In this document: positions 7,171 to 15,982 of the stretch, piece by piece
Layout of the letters: every line of letters begins with the position of its first letter
Numbering within the stretch: position 1 is the first letter of the stretch
Origin: Paraburkholderia fungorum
Lineage (GTDB): Bacteria; Pseudomonadota; Gammaproteobacteria; Burkholderiales; Burkholderiaceae
NCBI RefSeq assembly: GCF_003610895.1
Contig: NZ_MCAS01000022.1
Span: 43,120 to 107,119, forward strand
DNA length: 64,000 nucleotides
Direction: 5' to 3'
Program-made: the position numbers and the translations under genes
Notes under the pieces: model-generated
Told to the model about the DNA's origin: nothing
The model's database searches: none
What the model saw: only the letters and a program-made list of their open reading frames with translations

Positions 7171-8175
7171 TCAGGCGGCCGCTGATCCGTGCTGCATGGC
7201 GACGGCGCGCGACTCGCTGTGCACGTAATCGATCGCCTCCAGTGCCTCGGCGATCGACGGTATTGACCGGCCGTCACCGATCGAAATCGAGCGAAACGGC
7301 GCGTCGATACCGCAATGCGCCGGCGAGGTTGCGACAAAAATCATGACCGTGCGCTTCTGCAAGGCATGCGCCAGATGAACGAGCCCCGTATCGGTACCGA
7401 CCACCAGCGCGCATGCGTCGATCATTTGCGCGATTTCGGTCACGCTCAGCTTTGGCAGGACGGTAGAACCCGGCACCTGCGACGCGATTTGCTCCGCCTC
7501 GGCGCGCTCGCCTTCCGAGCCCCACGGCAGCACCACCTGAAAACCACGCTGCGTCAACTCGCGGCCAACCGCGACCCAATGGGGCAGCGGCCACTTCTTG
7601 TCGTCTTTGGAGGTGGCGTGAAACAGCGCCGCGACCGGCGCGCTGTTAGCCGCGAATGGAGCGACGGCCGGCTCGGGCAGGCGCAGATTGTAGGCGGGAG
7701 GGCCTTCGACCTTGTAACCCAGCGCCTCACTCGCGCTCACACGCATGCCGTGCCATGCGTCGCAAGACGGACGCGGACCGAAACGCCCGGTGTAGGCAAA
7801 TGCGGCGCCCCGCTCGCCCAGATCCTGGGACTGGTATCCAATACGCTTGGACGAGCGAGCCAGAAAGGCGATGATCGCGCTCTTGTACACACCGTGAATG
7901 TCGATGATGAAGTCGTAGCGGTAGGCGCGCAATTCGGCGATCGACGCCGCGATCGCCTTGAAATCGGCCCAGTGGCGCGCCTTCTTGAAGCGGCGCAGCG
8001 GGGCGGAAAGCACGCGGTCCACGCTCTCGCTCCAATGCACCACTTCGGCGAATGCTTCGTCGGCAGCCCAGTCCACTTCAACGCCGGGGAACGCGCGCTT
8101 GATGTCGGCGACGACTGGCAACGCCTGCACGATATCGCCGAGTGAAGTGACCTTGACGATAAGGACTCGCTTCAT
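7171..8175 (-). CDS. waaC: Lipopolysaccharide heptosyltransferase I
   Basis: 334 aa, the usual length for WaaC/RfaC, glycosyltransferase family 9. It adds the first L,D-heptose from ADP-heptose to Kdo2-lipid A at the inner face of the cytoplasmic membrane. The N-terminus MKRVLIVKVTSLGDIVQALP matches the family start. The nucleotide-sugar-binding part has the FHATSKDDKKWP segment and the VVGTDTGLVHLAHAL motif near residue 265. Divergent from the CLC gene, with 212 bp between them. AGGT lies just upstream of the start codon. No U-rich terminator was seen directly after the stop, only a G/C-rich hairpin. Confidence 0.93.
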   Translation of the reverse strand: MKRVLIVKVTSLGDIVQALPVVADIKRAFPGVEVDWAADEAFAEVVHWSESVDRVLSAPLRRFKKARHWADFKAIAASIAELRAYRYDFIIDIHGVYKSAIIAFLARSSKRIGYQSQDLGERGAAFAYTGRFGPRPSCDAWHGMRVSASEALGYKVEGPPAYNLRLPEPAVAPFAANSAPVAALFHATSKDDKKWPLPHWVAVGRELTQRGFQVVLPWGSEGERAEAEQIASQVPGSTVLPKLSVTEIAQMIDACALVVGTDTGLVHLAHALQKRTVMIFVATSPAHCGIDAPFRSISIGDGRSIPSIAEALEAIDYVHSESRAVAMQHGSAAA

Positions 8176-8355
8176 TGAGGACCTGTTAGTTATTCGAACA
8201 TCAAACTATTTTAGCCGACGATTGGGATAATCTTTACTGAACGCGGTGGCGCAGCATCGCAGCATTAATACAACGCGTTACATTGCACGCCTTACAAACC
8301 GCCTTTCAGTATATTTATAAATACCTTCACCCCGTTCTGTCGATGCGGCGCGTTT

Positions 8356-8361
8356 TATAAT
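8356..8361 (+). promoter_or_regulatory. -10 element for the CLC gene
   Basis: A perfect TATAAT 26 bp before the ATG at 8388. The -35 is not clear; an A/T-rich palindrome (TATTTATAAATA, about 8314-8325) lies upstream and may act as an UP-like element. Confidence 0.45.
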
Positions 8362-8387
8362 CCACCCTTTGCGCCAGTCTATTCCTC

Positions 8388-9806
8388 ATGTCCCGGGCCT
8401 TCCCTCCGCTTTCTTCCAGCATTGTGCGTCGCGCGAGGCGCTTGTGGCGGCAATACGGCGTCTTCTGGCTCGGCGCGATCGCTGTCGGCCTCGTGGCGGT
8501 TCTTTATGCACGACTTATCGACTGGGGCTATGGCGAATTCCGCGCCATGCAGCAACAGCACGTGTGGGCGCCCTTGATCGTCACGCCCGCGGTCGCCGCG
8601 CTCGCCGTCTGGCTCACGCGCAAGTTCTTCCGCGGCGCCGAAGGCAGCGGCATTCCTCAAGTGATTGCCACCCTGCATGCCAAACCCGGTGAATACGGTG
8701 CACGGCTGCTGTCGTTCCGGATTCTGTTCGGCAAGATCGCCGTGTCGTTTCTGGCGATTCTCGGTGGCTTCACGATCGGCCGCGAAGGACCGACCGTGCA
8801 GGTCGGCGCGGCACTGATGTTCAACCTGCGGCGGCTGTATCCGCGCTCGAACGCGCTGATCGAACGGCAACTGGTGCTCGCGGGCGCGGCGGCGGGTTTG
8901 TCCGCGGCGTTCAATACGCCGCTGGCGGGCATCGTGTTCGCCATCGAAGAACTCACCCGCAGCTTCGAAGCCCGCGCGAGCGGCGTGCTGATTACCGCGA
9001 TCATCATCGCCGGTGTGATTGCGCTCGGACTGAACGGCAACTACACCTATTTCGGCACCATCCAGATCGGCGCGCATTTCCCCGACCTGCTGGCGGTGGC
9101 CGTCGTGCTCACCGCCATCGTTACCGGCATTGCGGGCGGCGTGTTCGGCTGGCTGCTGCTGAATACCGCGCGCTGGATTCCGGCGCCGCTGCGCCAGTTG
9201 CACGGCGAGCGGCCGGTTGCGTTCGCTGCGTTGTGCGGCTTCGTGATCGCGGTGGTCGGCCTCATCTCCGGCGGCACGACCTTCGGCAGCGGTTATGCGG
9301 AAGCGCGCGGGCTGCTCGACGGACACGAGCACCTCTCCGTGTTCTATCCGTTTCTGAAAATGATCTCGATGGTCGGCTCGTATCTGCCCGGCATTCCGGG
9401 TGGCATCTTCGCGCCGTCGCTGTCGATCGGTGCAGGCTTCGGCAATCTGCTGCACATGGTGTTCGGCTCGATGCAATTGCCGATGCTGATCGCCCTTGCC
9501 ATGGTGGGTTATCTGGCGGCCGTCACGCAGTCGCCGATTACGTCGTTCGTGATCGTGATGGAGATGATCGATGGTCATGCTCTGGTGATCTCGCTGATGG
9601 CCACCGCGTTGATTGCGAGCCGTGTAGCGCGTCTGTTCGCGCCGCCGTTGTACGAGTCGCTGGCAGAGCGCTATATGGCACCACTGCCGCAACCGGCGCC
9701 TGCACCGGTGCCTGAAGTCCCTGAGGTCGAAGCGCCTGAAGCAACGGTCGTCGACGAAATCGACGGCGACGCTCGCGCTGAAGACAACAGCGCCCCGCGT
9801 CAGTAA
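8388..9806 (+). CDS. CLC-family chloride channel/antiporter (ClcB-like)
   Basis: 472 aa integral membrane protein with all three anion-pore motifs of the CLC family: GSGIPQ (about residue 87), GREGPTVQ with the gating glutamate (about 129), and GGIFAPSLS (about 340). The FAIEEL segment after helix G keeps the acidic pair used on the proton path of exchangers, and PLYESLAERY near the C-terminus keeps the pore tyrosine region. These residues favour Cl-/H+ exchange over a pure channel, though that is inference. There is no CBS domain; the last ~40 residues are acidic and low-complexity. The stop codon overlaps the end of the convergent lipoprotein gene by 7 bp. Confidence 0.92.
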   Translation: MSRAFPPLSSSIVRRARRLWRQYGVFWLGAIAVGLVAVLYARLIDWGYGEFRAMQQQHVWAPLIVTPAVAALAVWLTRKFFRGAEGSGIPQVIATLHAKPGEYGARLLSFRILFGKIAVSFLAILGGFTIGREGPTVQVGAALMFNLRRLYPRSNALIERQLVLAGAAAGLSAAFNTPLAGIVFAIEELTRSFEARASGVLITAIIIAGVIALGLNGNYTYFGTIQIGAHFPDLLAVAVVLTAIVTGIAGGVFGWLLLNTARWIPAPLRQLHGERPVAFAALCGFVIAVVGLISGGTTFGSGYAEARGLLDGHEHLSVFYPFLKMISMVGSYLPGIPGGIFAPSLSIGAGFGNLLHMVFGSMQLPMLIALAMVGYLAAVTQSPITSFVIVMEMIDGHALVISLMATALIASRVARLFAPPLYESLAERYMAPLPQPAPAPVPEVPEVEAPEATVVDEIDGDARAEDNSAPRQ

Positions 9807-9913
9807 ACGACAACCGCCGGCGCACGCATATAAACCGGCCGCGCCGGCACCACCACGCAGCCGGCCAGCATGACCGCCAGCACGGCGATCAACAGCAGAT
9901 TCTTTTTCATCAT
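9800..9913 (-). CDS. Small lipoprotein
   Basis: 37 aa starting MMKKNLLLIAVLAVMLAGC, a clean lipoprotein signal peptide with lipobox LAGC (Cys19), then VVVPARPVYMRAPAVVVY. AGAGGAACAC precedes the double ATG at 9913/9910. Too short for any domain call. It converges on the CLC gene with a 7-bp overlap and resembles the 43-aa lipoprotein at 6307-6438 in design. Confidence 0.7.
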   Translation of the reverse strand: MMKKNLLLIAVLAVMLAGCVVVPARPVYMRAPAVVVY

Positions 9914-10027
9914 GTGTTCCTCTGCAACCCAGGCGAGCGCTGACGCGGCGCCTGCGTCGTCAAACTGGAGAGAACGGCACGGGCGCAATCAACCGCACCG
10001 TGCCGCACAACGCTGGAGCCCGAGGAC

Positions 10028-10339
10028 TTAAGCCCAGTGGCCTTCGACCCAGCGATAGTTCGGGCCATGCTCGACCCAGTGACCCGGCACCCAGTGGAAG
10101 CCGACACGCTCAGCCTGCCAGTGACCCGCTGCCCACACATAGCGGCCATGGTCCCAACGCCAGTGACCGTGATCCCACACATAGCCGACGCGCGGCGCCG
10201 GCACGGCTTCGTAACGCACGGCCGGCGGTGCGGACGGCGCGATCACGACGATTTCTTCGGCCGAAGCGGAGGCGATGGCGGATGCACCAGCTGCGATCAG
10301 AACAGCGTTGGCGATCAGCAAGCGAAAGGTCTTGTTCAT
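10028..10339 (-). CDS. YXWGXW repeat-containing periplasmic protein
   Basis: 103 aa with a cleavable signal peptide (about residues 1-27, ASASAEE at the end). The rest is built of short repeats around Y-x-W-x-x-G-H-W: GYVWDHGHWRWDHGRYVW, AAGHWQAERVGFHWVPGHW, NYRWVEGHW. This is the YXWGXW repeat family, common in Burkholderiaceae and of unknown function, thought to be exported. AGAGGAAAAAC supplies the ribosome-binding site. Adjacent to a small lipoprotein gene on the same strand, 114 bp further on, so the two may be co-transcribed. Confidence 0.85.
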   Translation of the reverse strand: MNKTFRLLIANAVLIAAGASAIASASAEEIVVIAPSAPPAVRYEAVPAPRVGYVWDHGHWRWDHGRYVWAAGHWQAERVGFHWVPGHWVEHGPNYRWVEGHWA

Positions 10340-10662
10340 GTTTTTCCTCTGTAGTTGGACACCGAATCCGGCGTTATCCGTTTAATGCGCGAGGGGACAA
10401 AAGCGCTGACCGCCGCCGTGTAACGGCACACGCTGAAATGCAACGGATTATTTCGCCGTGCGGCATGGCACCGTGCGGGCGTGCAAGGGCATACACGGCG
10501 ACACAGCGCTTTCGAGCAGCAAGGGGAGGACAAGGGGGCAGACGGCGCGTAGAACCCACATCCGCGCGTCTAATTGAACAGCAGAAGGCACAACAGGAGA
10601 ACAGCGCACGCGCCCCATCTCGTCACGCCACATCGACGCACCGAGGCAGAGCGCGCAGCGCG
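10340..10662. other. Intergenic region between minE and the YXWGXW gene
   Basis: About 320 bp without a convincing gene. The reverse strand carries the leader and ribosome-binding site of the YXWGXW gene. No hairpin with a T run was found after minE; GCGCGC-rich inverted stretches near 10650-10662 could be a factor-dependent end. Confidence 0.5.
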
Positions 10663-10926
10663 TTATGCAGAACCCACCTGCGGTATTTCGATCTTGACCT
10701 CGAGCACCTCGAGGTCGTCCTGGCGTTCCAGGCTCACGCGAATATCGTCATCGGAGATTTTCACGTACTTTGAAATCACGGCCACCAGTTCGCGTTGCAA
10801 CGCAGGCAGGTAATCGGCAGGCGCATGGCCGCCGGCGCGCTCGTGCGCGATGATCAACTGCAGGCGTTCCTTCGCTACCGACGCGGACTTCTTCTTCTCG
10901 CCCAGCAAAAACGAAAGAATCGACAT
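10663..10926 (-). CDS. minE: Cell division topological specificity factor MinE
   Basis: 87 aa. The N-terminal membrane-targeting/MinD-binding part (MSILSFLLGEKKKSASVAKERLQLIIAHER) and the C-terminal beta-rich dimer domain (KISDDDIRVSLERQDDLEVLEVKIEIP) are complete. MinE stimulates MinD ATPase and drives the pole-to-pole oscillation that keeps MinC away from mid-cell. Last gene of the minCDE operon; GGGGAG lies in the 14-bp gap after minD. Confidence 0.97.
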   Translation of the reverse strand: MSILSFLLGEKKKSASVAKERLQLIIAHERAGGHAPADYLPALQRELVAVISKYVKISDDDIRVSLERQDDLEVLEVKIEIPQVGSA

Positions 10927-10940
10927 TACGTGCGCTCCCC

Positions 10941-11756
10941 TTACTTGGTGCCGAAGAGGCGCTGCAGCAGCCCTGGCTTCTGGTAATCGGTAAAGCGAAG
11001 CGACTTCTGCTCGCCGAGGAAACGCGACACGACGTCTTTATAAGCTTCGGCGACATCTGTGCCGTCGAGGTGCACAGCGGGCAACCCCTGGTTCGACGCA
11101 TGCAGCACCGCTTCCGATTCCGGGATCACGCCGATCAGATCGATGCGCAGGATTTCCTGGATGTCGGTGAGCGACAGCATTTCGCCTTCGCTGACACGCT
11201 TCGGGTTGTAGCGGGTGATCAGCAGGTGCTCCTTGATCGGCTCCTTGCCGTCGATCGCGCGCTTGGTCTTGGACGACAGGATGCCGAGGATACGGTCCGA
11301 GTCACGCACCGAGGAGACTTCCGGATTCGTCACGATCAGCGCTTCGTCGGCGAAATGCATGGCGAGCAGCGCGCCCGATTCGATACCCGCCGGCGAATCG
11401 CAGACGATGTATTCGAAATCCATTGCGATCAGGTCGTTGATGACCTTCTCGACGCCTTCCATGGTCAGCGCGTCTTTGTCACGCGTTTGCGAGGCCGGCA
11501 GGATGAACAGGTTCTCGCACTTCTTGTCCTTGATCAGCGCCTGGTTGAGGTTCGCTTCGCCCTGGATCACGTTGATCAGGTCGTACACCACACGGCGCTC
11601 GCAGCCCATGATGAGGTCGAGGTTACGCAGGCCGACGTCGAAGTCGATCACGGCGGTTTTGCTGCCACGCAGTGCGAGGGCCGATGCAAAACTCGCGCTC
11701 GTGGTCGTCTTGCCCACGCCACCCTTGCCCGAAGTCACCACAATGATTTTTGCCAT
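10941..11756 (-). CDS. minD: Septum site-determining ATPase MinD
   Basis: 271 aa. The deviant Walker A motif (SGKGGVGKTTTSASF) is at about residues 9-23 and the switch/Walker B segment YIVCDSPAGIE at about 115. The C-terminus ends in an amphipathic basic helix (KPGLLQRLFGTK), the membrane-targeting sequence. MinD binds the inner membrane in its ATP form, recruits MinC and is released by MinE. 102 bp follow minC, so a separate promoter between them cannot be excluded. Confidence 0.97.
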   Translation of the reverse strand: MAKIIVVTSGKGGVGKTTTSASFASALALRGSKTAVIDFDVGLRNLDLIMGCERRVVYDLINVIQGEANLNQALIKDKKCENLFILPASQTRDKDALTMEGVEKVINDLIAMDFEYIVCDSPAGIESGALLAMHFADEALIVTNPEVSSVRDSDRILGILSSKTKRAIDGKEPIKEHLLITRYNPKRVSEGEMLSLTDIQEILRIDLIGVIPESEAVLHASNQGLPAVHLDGTDVAEAYKDVVSRFLGEQKSLRFTDYQKPGLLQRLFGTK

Positions 11757-11858
11757 TACCCTTACCTTGTGTTCGTCAAATTCGTCAATTATGTGCGGCC
11801 CGATTTGCCGTGGAACGCCGCGTGCCGTGATGGTTCAGGGCAACGCGCGTCACGTCGA

Positions 11859-12707
11859 TCAGGTGAGCCGCAGCGGTTCGATCATCAACTTTTCTTCTTC
11901 GAGCCAGATCTGCACCGGCTTGCCGAGCACGTCGGCCGGCAGCGGGTTCTCGGTCGTACGATAGATGCCCGCGATCGAGATCAGTTCCGGTTCGAGACAC
12001 GTGCAGAAAATGCGCGCGTCGTGATTGCCCTGCACACCGGCCAGCGCCCGGCCGCGCAGCGGCGCATAAATATGGATGTTGCCTTCCGCGATCACCTCCG
12101 CGCCGTAGCTCACCAGACCGAGCACGACCAGATCGCCCTTTGCGTAGATGCGCTGACCCGAGCGCAACGGTTTATCGACCACCGTGGTTTGCGACGAGGT
12201 GGCGAGACGCACGGGCTCGGCGGCGGGCACCGGCTCGACCGCGGCGGCCGTGGCCGGCGTGCCGTTTTCGAGGGACGCACCGGCAGCGTCGGCAAACAGA
12301 TCGGCCGGCGGCGTAGCGGTCGCGGCAGTGGCCACCGGCGCCGGAGCAACGGGATTGACGCTTTCTTCGTCAGCGGATCGCGCGGCGCCGCGGCGGTCGC
12401 GCGCTTCGAGCAGCGGCAGCGCGGATTCGGCCGCCCACGCCTGCTGCGTGTTGGCGACCACGCCGACCGGACGCATGCGCACGCTGTCGAGCAGTTGCGC
12501 GATGTCGGCGAGCGGCACGCGTTCGTTCTCGGCGAGACGGCGCACGTCGATCGCGACAACGTCGTTAGCGAAAAATTCGGGGGTCGCCTCGAAGCGCCGG
12601 GTCAGTTCGGCACGCATCGCATCGAGGTCGGTTGTCTTGACCACGAACAGGAGCGTGTCGACAGAGCCGCTGCGGAGTTCGAAAAAGGGTGATTTCTTGG
12701 GCGACAT
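11859..12707 (-). CDS. minC: Septum site-determining protein MinC
   Basis: 282 aa from the ATG at 12707; the frame runs on to a TTG at 12719 but MSPKKSPFFELRSGSVDTL is the natural start. The N-terminal domain (about 1-105), which inhibits FtsZ assembly, is followed by an unusually long Ala/Pro/Val-rich linker (about 120-175). The C-terminal right-handed beta-helix domain binds MinD (SGQRIYAKGDLVVLG, AEVIAEGNIHIYAPLRGRALAG). First gene of minCDE. A TAAAAT element lies just upstream at about 12731-12736 on the reverse strand. Confidence 0.95.
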   Translation of the reverse strand: MSPKKSPFFELRSGSVDTLLFVVKTTDLDAMRAELTRRFEATPEFFANDVVAIDVRRLAENERVPLADIAQLLDSVRMRPVGVVANTQQAWAAESALPLLEARDRRGAARSADEESVNPVAPAPVATAATATPPADLFADAAGASLENGTPATAAAVEPVPAAEPVRLATSSQTTVVDKPLRSGQRIYAKGDLVVLGLVSYGAEVIAEGNIHIYAPLRGRALAGVQGNHDARIFCTCLEPELISIAGIYRTTENPLPADVLGKPVQIWLEEEKLMIEPLRLT

Positions 12708-12856
12708 AGCGTTCGGCAAAAAATTTTGCGTATTTTACAGGCGTACAGGCGGGGAGCGAGTTTTTTTGCCGGGAGAACGCGCCCGCACGGCCTGAATACC
12801 CATGACGTAGGCACGTTGTGGCTGTTCAAGCCGCGCCTGGGCCGCTTGATAGTCCA

Positions 12857-12916
12857 TAAACCCGGCCATAAATCAGGCCACAAGCCCGTCAATAAACCGG
12901 GCCATGACCCAGGCCA
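12857..12916. repeat. Degenerate 12-bp tandem repeat, five units
   Basis: Five consecutive 12-mers with consensus TAAACCCGGCCA run from 12857 to 12916 (TAAACCCGGCCA, TAAATCAGGCCA, CAAGCCCGTCAA, TAAACCGGGCCA, TGACCCAGGCCA). They lie between minC and the GNAT gene, outside any accepted reading frame. Confidence 0.75.
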
Positions 12917-12975
12917 TGAACGCTGTAGCGACGCGGATGGGATGTGAGCGGCAGGCTGACGCGCCGCTCGCGGGA

Positions 12976-13509
12976 TCACTGTTGAAACACCTGAGACGTG
13001 CTCGGCACGTGACGCACCAGCAGGCTTTCGGCCTGCTCGGGCGCACGCGCGATGCGCCGATGCTCGCCGGTCGGACCAAAGCCGAGCGCCTCGTAAAAGC
13101 GCATTGCATTGCGGTTGGCGTCGGCAACCCACGCGTAGATTTCCATCGCGCCTTCGCCGGCGAGCCATGCGCTGGCGGTGTCGACCAGCAGCTCGCCGCC
13201 TCGCAGATGACGCACGGCCGGCGCCACCCACAACTCGCCGACGAACGCGCGGTGCGCTGCCGTATCGTCGAAATGCGCTTCGATCAGTCCTGCCGGATGG
13301 CCTTCGGTATAGAGGATGAAACTGGTGGCGATAAACGAAACAGCGTGTTCGACAGCGGTGGCGTCGAACGTGGCGGCATCTGCCGACAACGCGTCCTCGA
13401 GCGTTTCGCCGAAGGCATAGGGTGCCTCTCGCAGCGACGCAGTACGGAGTTCGCGGAAAACGGCGCCCTGATCAGCGGCGATACGGCGAACGGTCAATGA
13501 CGGACTCAT
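12976..13509 (-). CDS. GNAT-family N-acetyltransferase
   Basis: 177 aa covering the whole GNAT fold. The acetyl-CoA site reads GELWVAPAVRHLRGGELL (about residues 89-106; strand 4 and the pyrophosphate loop, with R/H-x-x-G-G in place of the textbook Q/R-x-x-G-x-G/A). The later ANRNAMRFYEALGFGPTGEH segment is the typical N-x-x-A-x-x-F-Y-x-x-x-G-F motif near 131-150. The substrate is unknown. Single gene; the neighbours minC and map run in the same direction but with gaps of about 185-270 bp. Confidence 0.88.
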   Translation of the reverse strand: MSPSLTVRRIAADQGAVFRELRTASLREAPYAFGETLEDALSADAATFDATAVEHAVSFIATSFILYTEGHPAGLIEAHFDDTAAHRAFVGELWVAPAVRHLRGGELLVDTASAWLAGEGAMEIYAWVADANRNAMRFYEALGFGPTGEHRRIARAPEQAESLLVRHVPSTSQVFQQ

Positions 13510-13694
13510 GCAGACGAAAACCCCTTGAAACCCTAAGACATAGCTTTAACCGAACCGGCGCGCGAGTCAAATGCTTATTTACTGGATCGGGCCGCGGCGC
13601 CGGTCCCTGGTGCAGACAGCGTGCCTCAATTGCGCAGCAATCCGCGCACCCACCGCCCTGCTAGCCGGTTCGCGAGGCGCGCTGACCATCGCAT

Positions 13695-14480
13695 TCAGGG
13701 CGCATCGTAATCGCCGGTGCCGTCCGGCCAGGGCGTCAACAGTTCGTAGCCCTCTTCGGTCACGGCAATCATGTGCTCCCATTGCGCCGACAGCGAGCGG
13801 TCTTTGGTCACGACCGTCCAGCCGTCACGCTGCACCGTGGTGCCGGCACGGCCCGCGTTGATCATGGGTTCGATCGTGAAGACCATACCCGGCTTCAGAC
13901 GCACGCCCTGCCCCGGCTGACCGTAGTGCAGCACCTGCGGATCTTCGTGATAAACCTTGCCGATGCCGTGGCCGCAGTAGTCGCGCACGATCGAGAAGCC
14001 GTCGCGCTGCGCGACCTTCTGGATCGCGTAGCCAACGTCGCCTAGCGTGGCGCCCGGCTTCACCTCGCGGATACCGGCGAGCATCGCTTCATAGGTCGTG
14101 TCGATCAGCTGGCGCGCCACCGTGCTCGGGTGGCCGACGCAATACATGCGGCTGGTGTCACCGAAATAGCCGTCTTTGATAATCGCGACGTCGATATTGA
14201 TGATGTCGCCATCTTCCAGGATTTCGCTACGGCTGGGAATGCCGTGGCACACCACCTGGTTGACGGACGTGCAGACGGTCTTCGGAAATCCCAGATAACC
14301 AACATTTGCCGGAATCGACTTTTGCGTCTTGACAATGTAGTCGTTGCACAGTGCGTCGAGCTCGTCGGTCGAGACGCCGGCCTTGACGTGCTCGCCGATC
14401 ATCGCCAATACGTCGGCCGCGAGGCGGCCGGAGATGCGCAGCTTGGCGATGTCGTCGGGAGTCTTGTAGGTAATGGCCAT
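13695..14480 (-). CDS. map: Methionine aminopeptidase, type I
   Basis: 261 aa from the ATG at 14480. It removes the initiator methionine from nascent proteins. All five metal ligands are visible: Asp in NIDVAIIKDG, Asp in GDTSRMY, His in YCGHGIG, Glu in FTIEPM and Glu in QWEHM. The substrate-side His is in HGIPS. It stands alone here; in Burkholderiaceae the essential copy usually sits beside rpsB/glnD. This may therefore be a second paralogue, which cannot be settled from one window. The longer open frame up to 14588 is not supported. Confidence 0.95.
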   Translation of the reverse strand: MAITYKTPDDIAKLRISGRLAADVLAMIGEHVKAGVSTDELDALCNDYIVKTQKSIPANVGYLGFPKTVCTSVNQVVCHGIPSRSEILEDGDIINIDVAIIKDGYFGDTSRMYCVGHPSTVARQLIDTTYEAMLAGIREVKPGATLGDVGYAIQKVAQRDGFSIVRDYCGHGIGKVYHEDPQVLHYGQPGQGVRLKPGMVFTIEPMINAGRAGTTVQRDGWTVVTKDRSLSAQWEHMIAVTEEGYELLTPWPDGTGDYDAP

Positions 14481-14882
14481 GAATTCGGTCGAGGTGGGTC
14501 GATGATGACGATCGCCCAATTGTACAGAGGATCGCCAGACGGCCTCGGCAAACCGGGCCGGCCCTGGATCGCGGGCGGCTTTCCGCACGGCGCAAAGCGG
14601 TTCTCAGGGGCCATTCAGGGATCGGCTACGCCGAACCAGCCCGGCTCATGCTGCAAGCGCACACGGAAATCTTTTGTGATGTTTGCATCTGGCAGTCCAT
14701 TCGCTCCGTAAAGGCGGTTGAGGACTCGGTTTCTTCCCCTGCATCGTTTGGTTCTTCGCGGAAGAACGGGGCCTCTTTTTGCTTGCGCGATTTGCGTTGG
14801 TGCATTGCCTGTGTAACTGCTTTCCGTGCGTGTGCGTCGCGAGTCCGTGGCATTGGCAGCGAACCATCTGAGGAGCATAGCC
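14481..14882. other. Divergent intergenic region between map and the ferritin-like gene
   Basis: About 400 bp without a credible gene. A perfect hairpin GTTCTTC-GCG-GAAGAAC (14751-14767) followed by GGGGCCTCTTTTT may be a terminator or leader attenuator ahead of the ferritin-like gene. I looked for a yybP-ykoY type Mn riboswitch signature and did not recognise one. Confidence 0.5.
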
Positions 14883-15860
14883 ATGTCGGAGTCCAGCAAT
14901 AAATCAGCAGAACTTATCGATGTATTTGACCGCCGGGTGGAACGGCGCCTGCAACGCAGACAATTTTTCCGCAACGCCGGCGGACTGGGACTGGGTTTGG
15001 TCGGCGGCACACTGATCAGTGCGTGCGGCGGTGGTTCCGGGTCGATCGCGTCGGCCCAGAGCGCGCCGACCGACCCGGAAATATTGAACTTCGCATTGAA
15101 TCTGGAGTACCTCGAATCGCAGTTCTATACGTATGCGACGACAGGTTCGGGGCTGGCCGCGAGCATGACTGCCGGCGTCGGCACGATGGGCACCGTCATC
15201 CCAGGGCAGCAAGTGCCGTTCCAGGACCCCGTGGTGCAGGCCTACGCGAATGAGATCGCCAACGACGAACGCGAGCACGTCAACTTCCTGCGCAGCGCGC
15301 TCGGCAGCGCAGCGGTGGCGATGCCTTCGATCGACATCGGCGGCACCAATCCGAACGGCGCATTCTCCAACGCGGCGCGCGCTGCAGGGCTGGTCGGCGC
15401 GGGCGTCGCGTTCAACCCGTATGCGAGCGACAACAACTTCCTGCTCGGCGCGTTCATCTTCGAAGACGTCGGCGTGACGGCCTATAAAGGCGCCTCGCCG
15501 CTCATCAGCAACAAGACGTTCCTCGAAGCGGCAGCCGGGATTCTCGCGGCCGAGGCGTATCACGCGGGGCTCGTGCGTACGGTGCTGTTTGCGAAAGGCG
15601 TCGACACCGCGAGCATCTACACGGCCGCCAACGCGATCTCCGCCGCGCGCGACAGCCTCGACAACAACGGCCACGACGATCAGGGCATCACCGGGGCGAC
15701 GGCCGGTTCCTCGAACATCGTGCCGCTCGACAGTAACGGGCTCGCTTTCAGCCGCGGCTATGGGAACGTCCTCAACATCGTCTATCTGACGAGTTCGGTG
15801 GCGACCAAGGGCGGCTTCTTCCCGAACGGCGTGAACGGTGTGCTCAATATGAGCGCCTGA
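14883..15860 (+). CDS. Tat-exported ferritin-like protein
   Basis: 325 aa from the ATG at 14883, with GAGGAG 10 nt upstream. The N-terminus carries a twin-arginine motif (RRQFFRNAGG, about residue 25) before a glycine-rich hydrophobic core ending in SACGGG. The Cys could be a lipidation site. The body is a ferritin-like four-helix protein of the desiccation-related/Ferritin_2 kind, with possible di-metal ligands in LNLEYLESQFY, NDEREHVNFLR, FIFEDVGVTAY and AAEAYHAGLV. The role is likely metal-dependent oxidant or iron handling in the periplasm; no substrate is known to me. The NRAMP metal importer gene begins 122 bp downstream on the same strand, suggesting shared use of Mn or Fe. Confidence 0.8.
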   Translation: MSESSNKSAELIDVFDRRVERRLQRRQFFRNAGGLGLGLVGGTLISACGGGSGSIASAQSAPTDPEILNFALNLEYLESQFYTYATTGSGLAASMTAGVGTMGTVIPGQQVPFQDPVVQAYANEIANDEREHVNFLRSALGSAAVAMPSIDIGGTNPNGAFSNAARAAGLVGAGVAFNPYASDNNFLLGAFIFEDVGVTAYKGASPLISNKTFLEAAAGILAAEAYHAGLVRTVLFAKGVDTASIYTAANAISAARDSLDNNGHDDQGITGATAGSSNIVPLDSNGLAFSRGYGNVLNIVYLTSSVATKGGFFPNGVNGVLNMSA

Positions 15861-15982
15861 AGCACGCACGCCGCAGTGCCCGCTGCACCGGCAACGGGGT
15901 CGCCGCGATGACGATCGCGCTCACCCGTTGGCGGGCCTTCACCTGCATTGCCTTGAACGCTTGATGCCGTACAGGAGCAGTC

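Noticed and set aside
11070..12692. 540-codon open frame on the plus strand
   Set aside because: Antisense to minD and minC, which are unmistakable; low-quality His/Arg-rich translation.
14481..14882. Manganese riboswitch (yybP-ykoY) ahead of the ferritin-like/NRAMP genes
   Set aside because: No conserved core recognised; only a simple hairpin is present.
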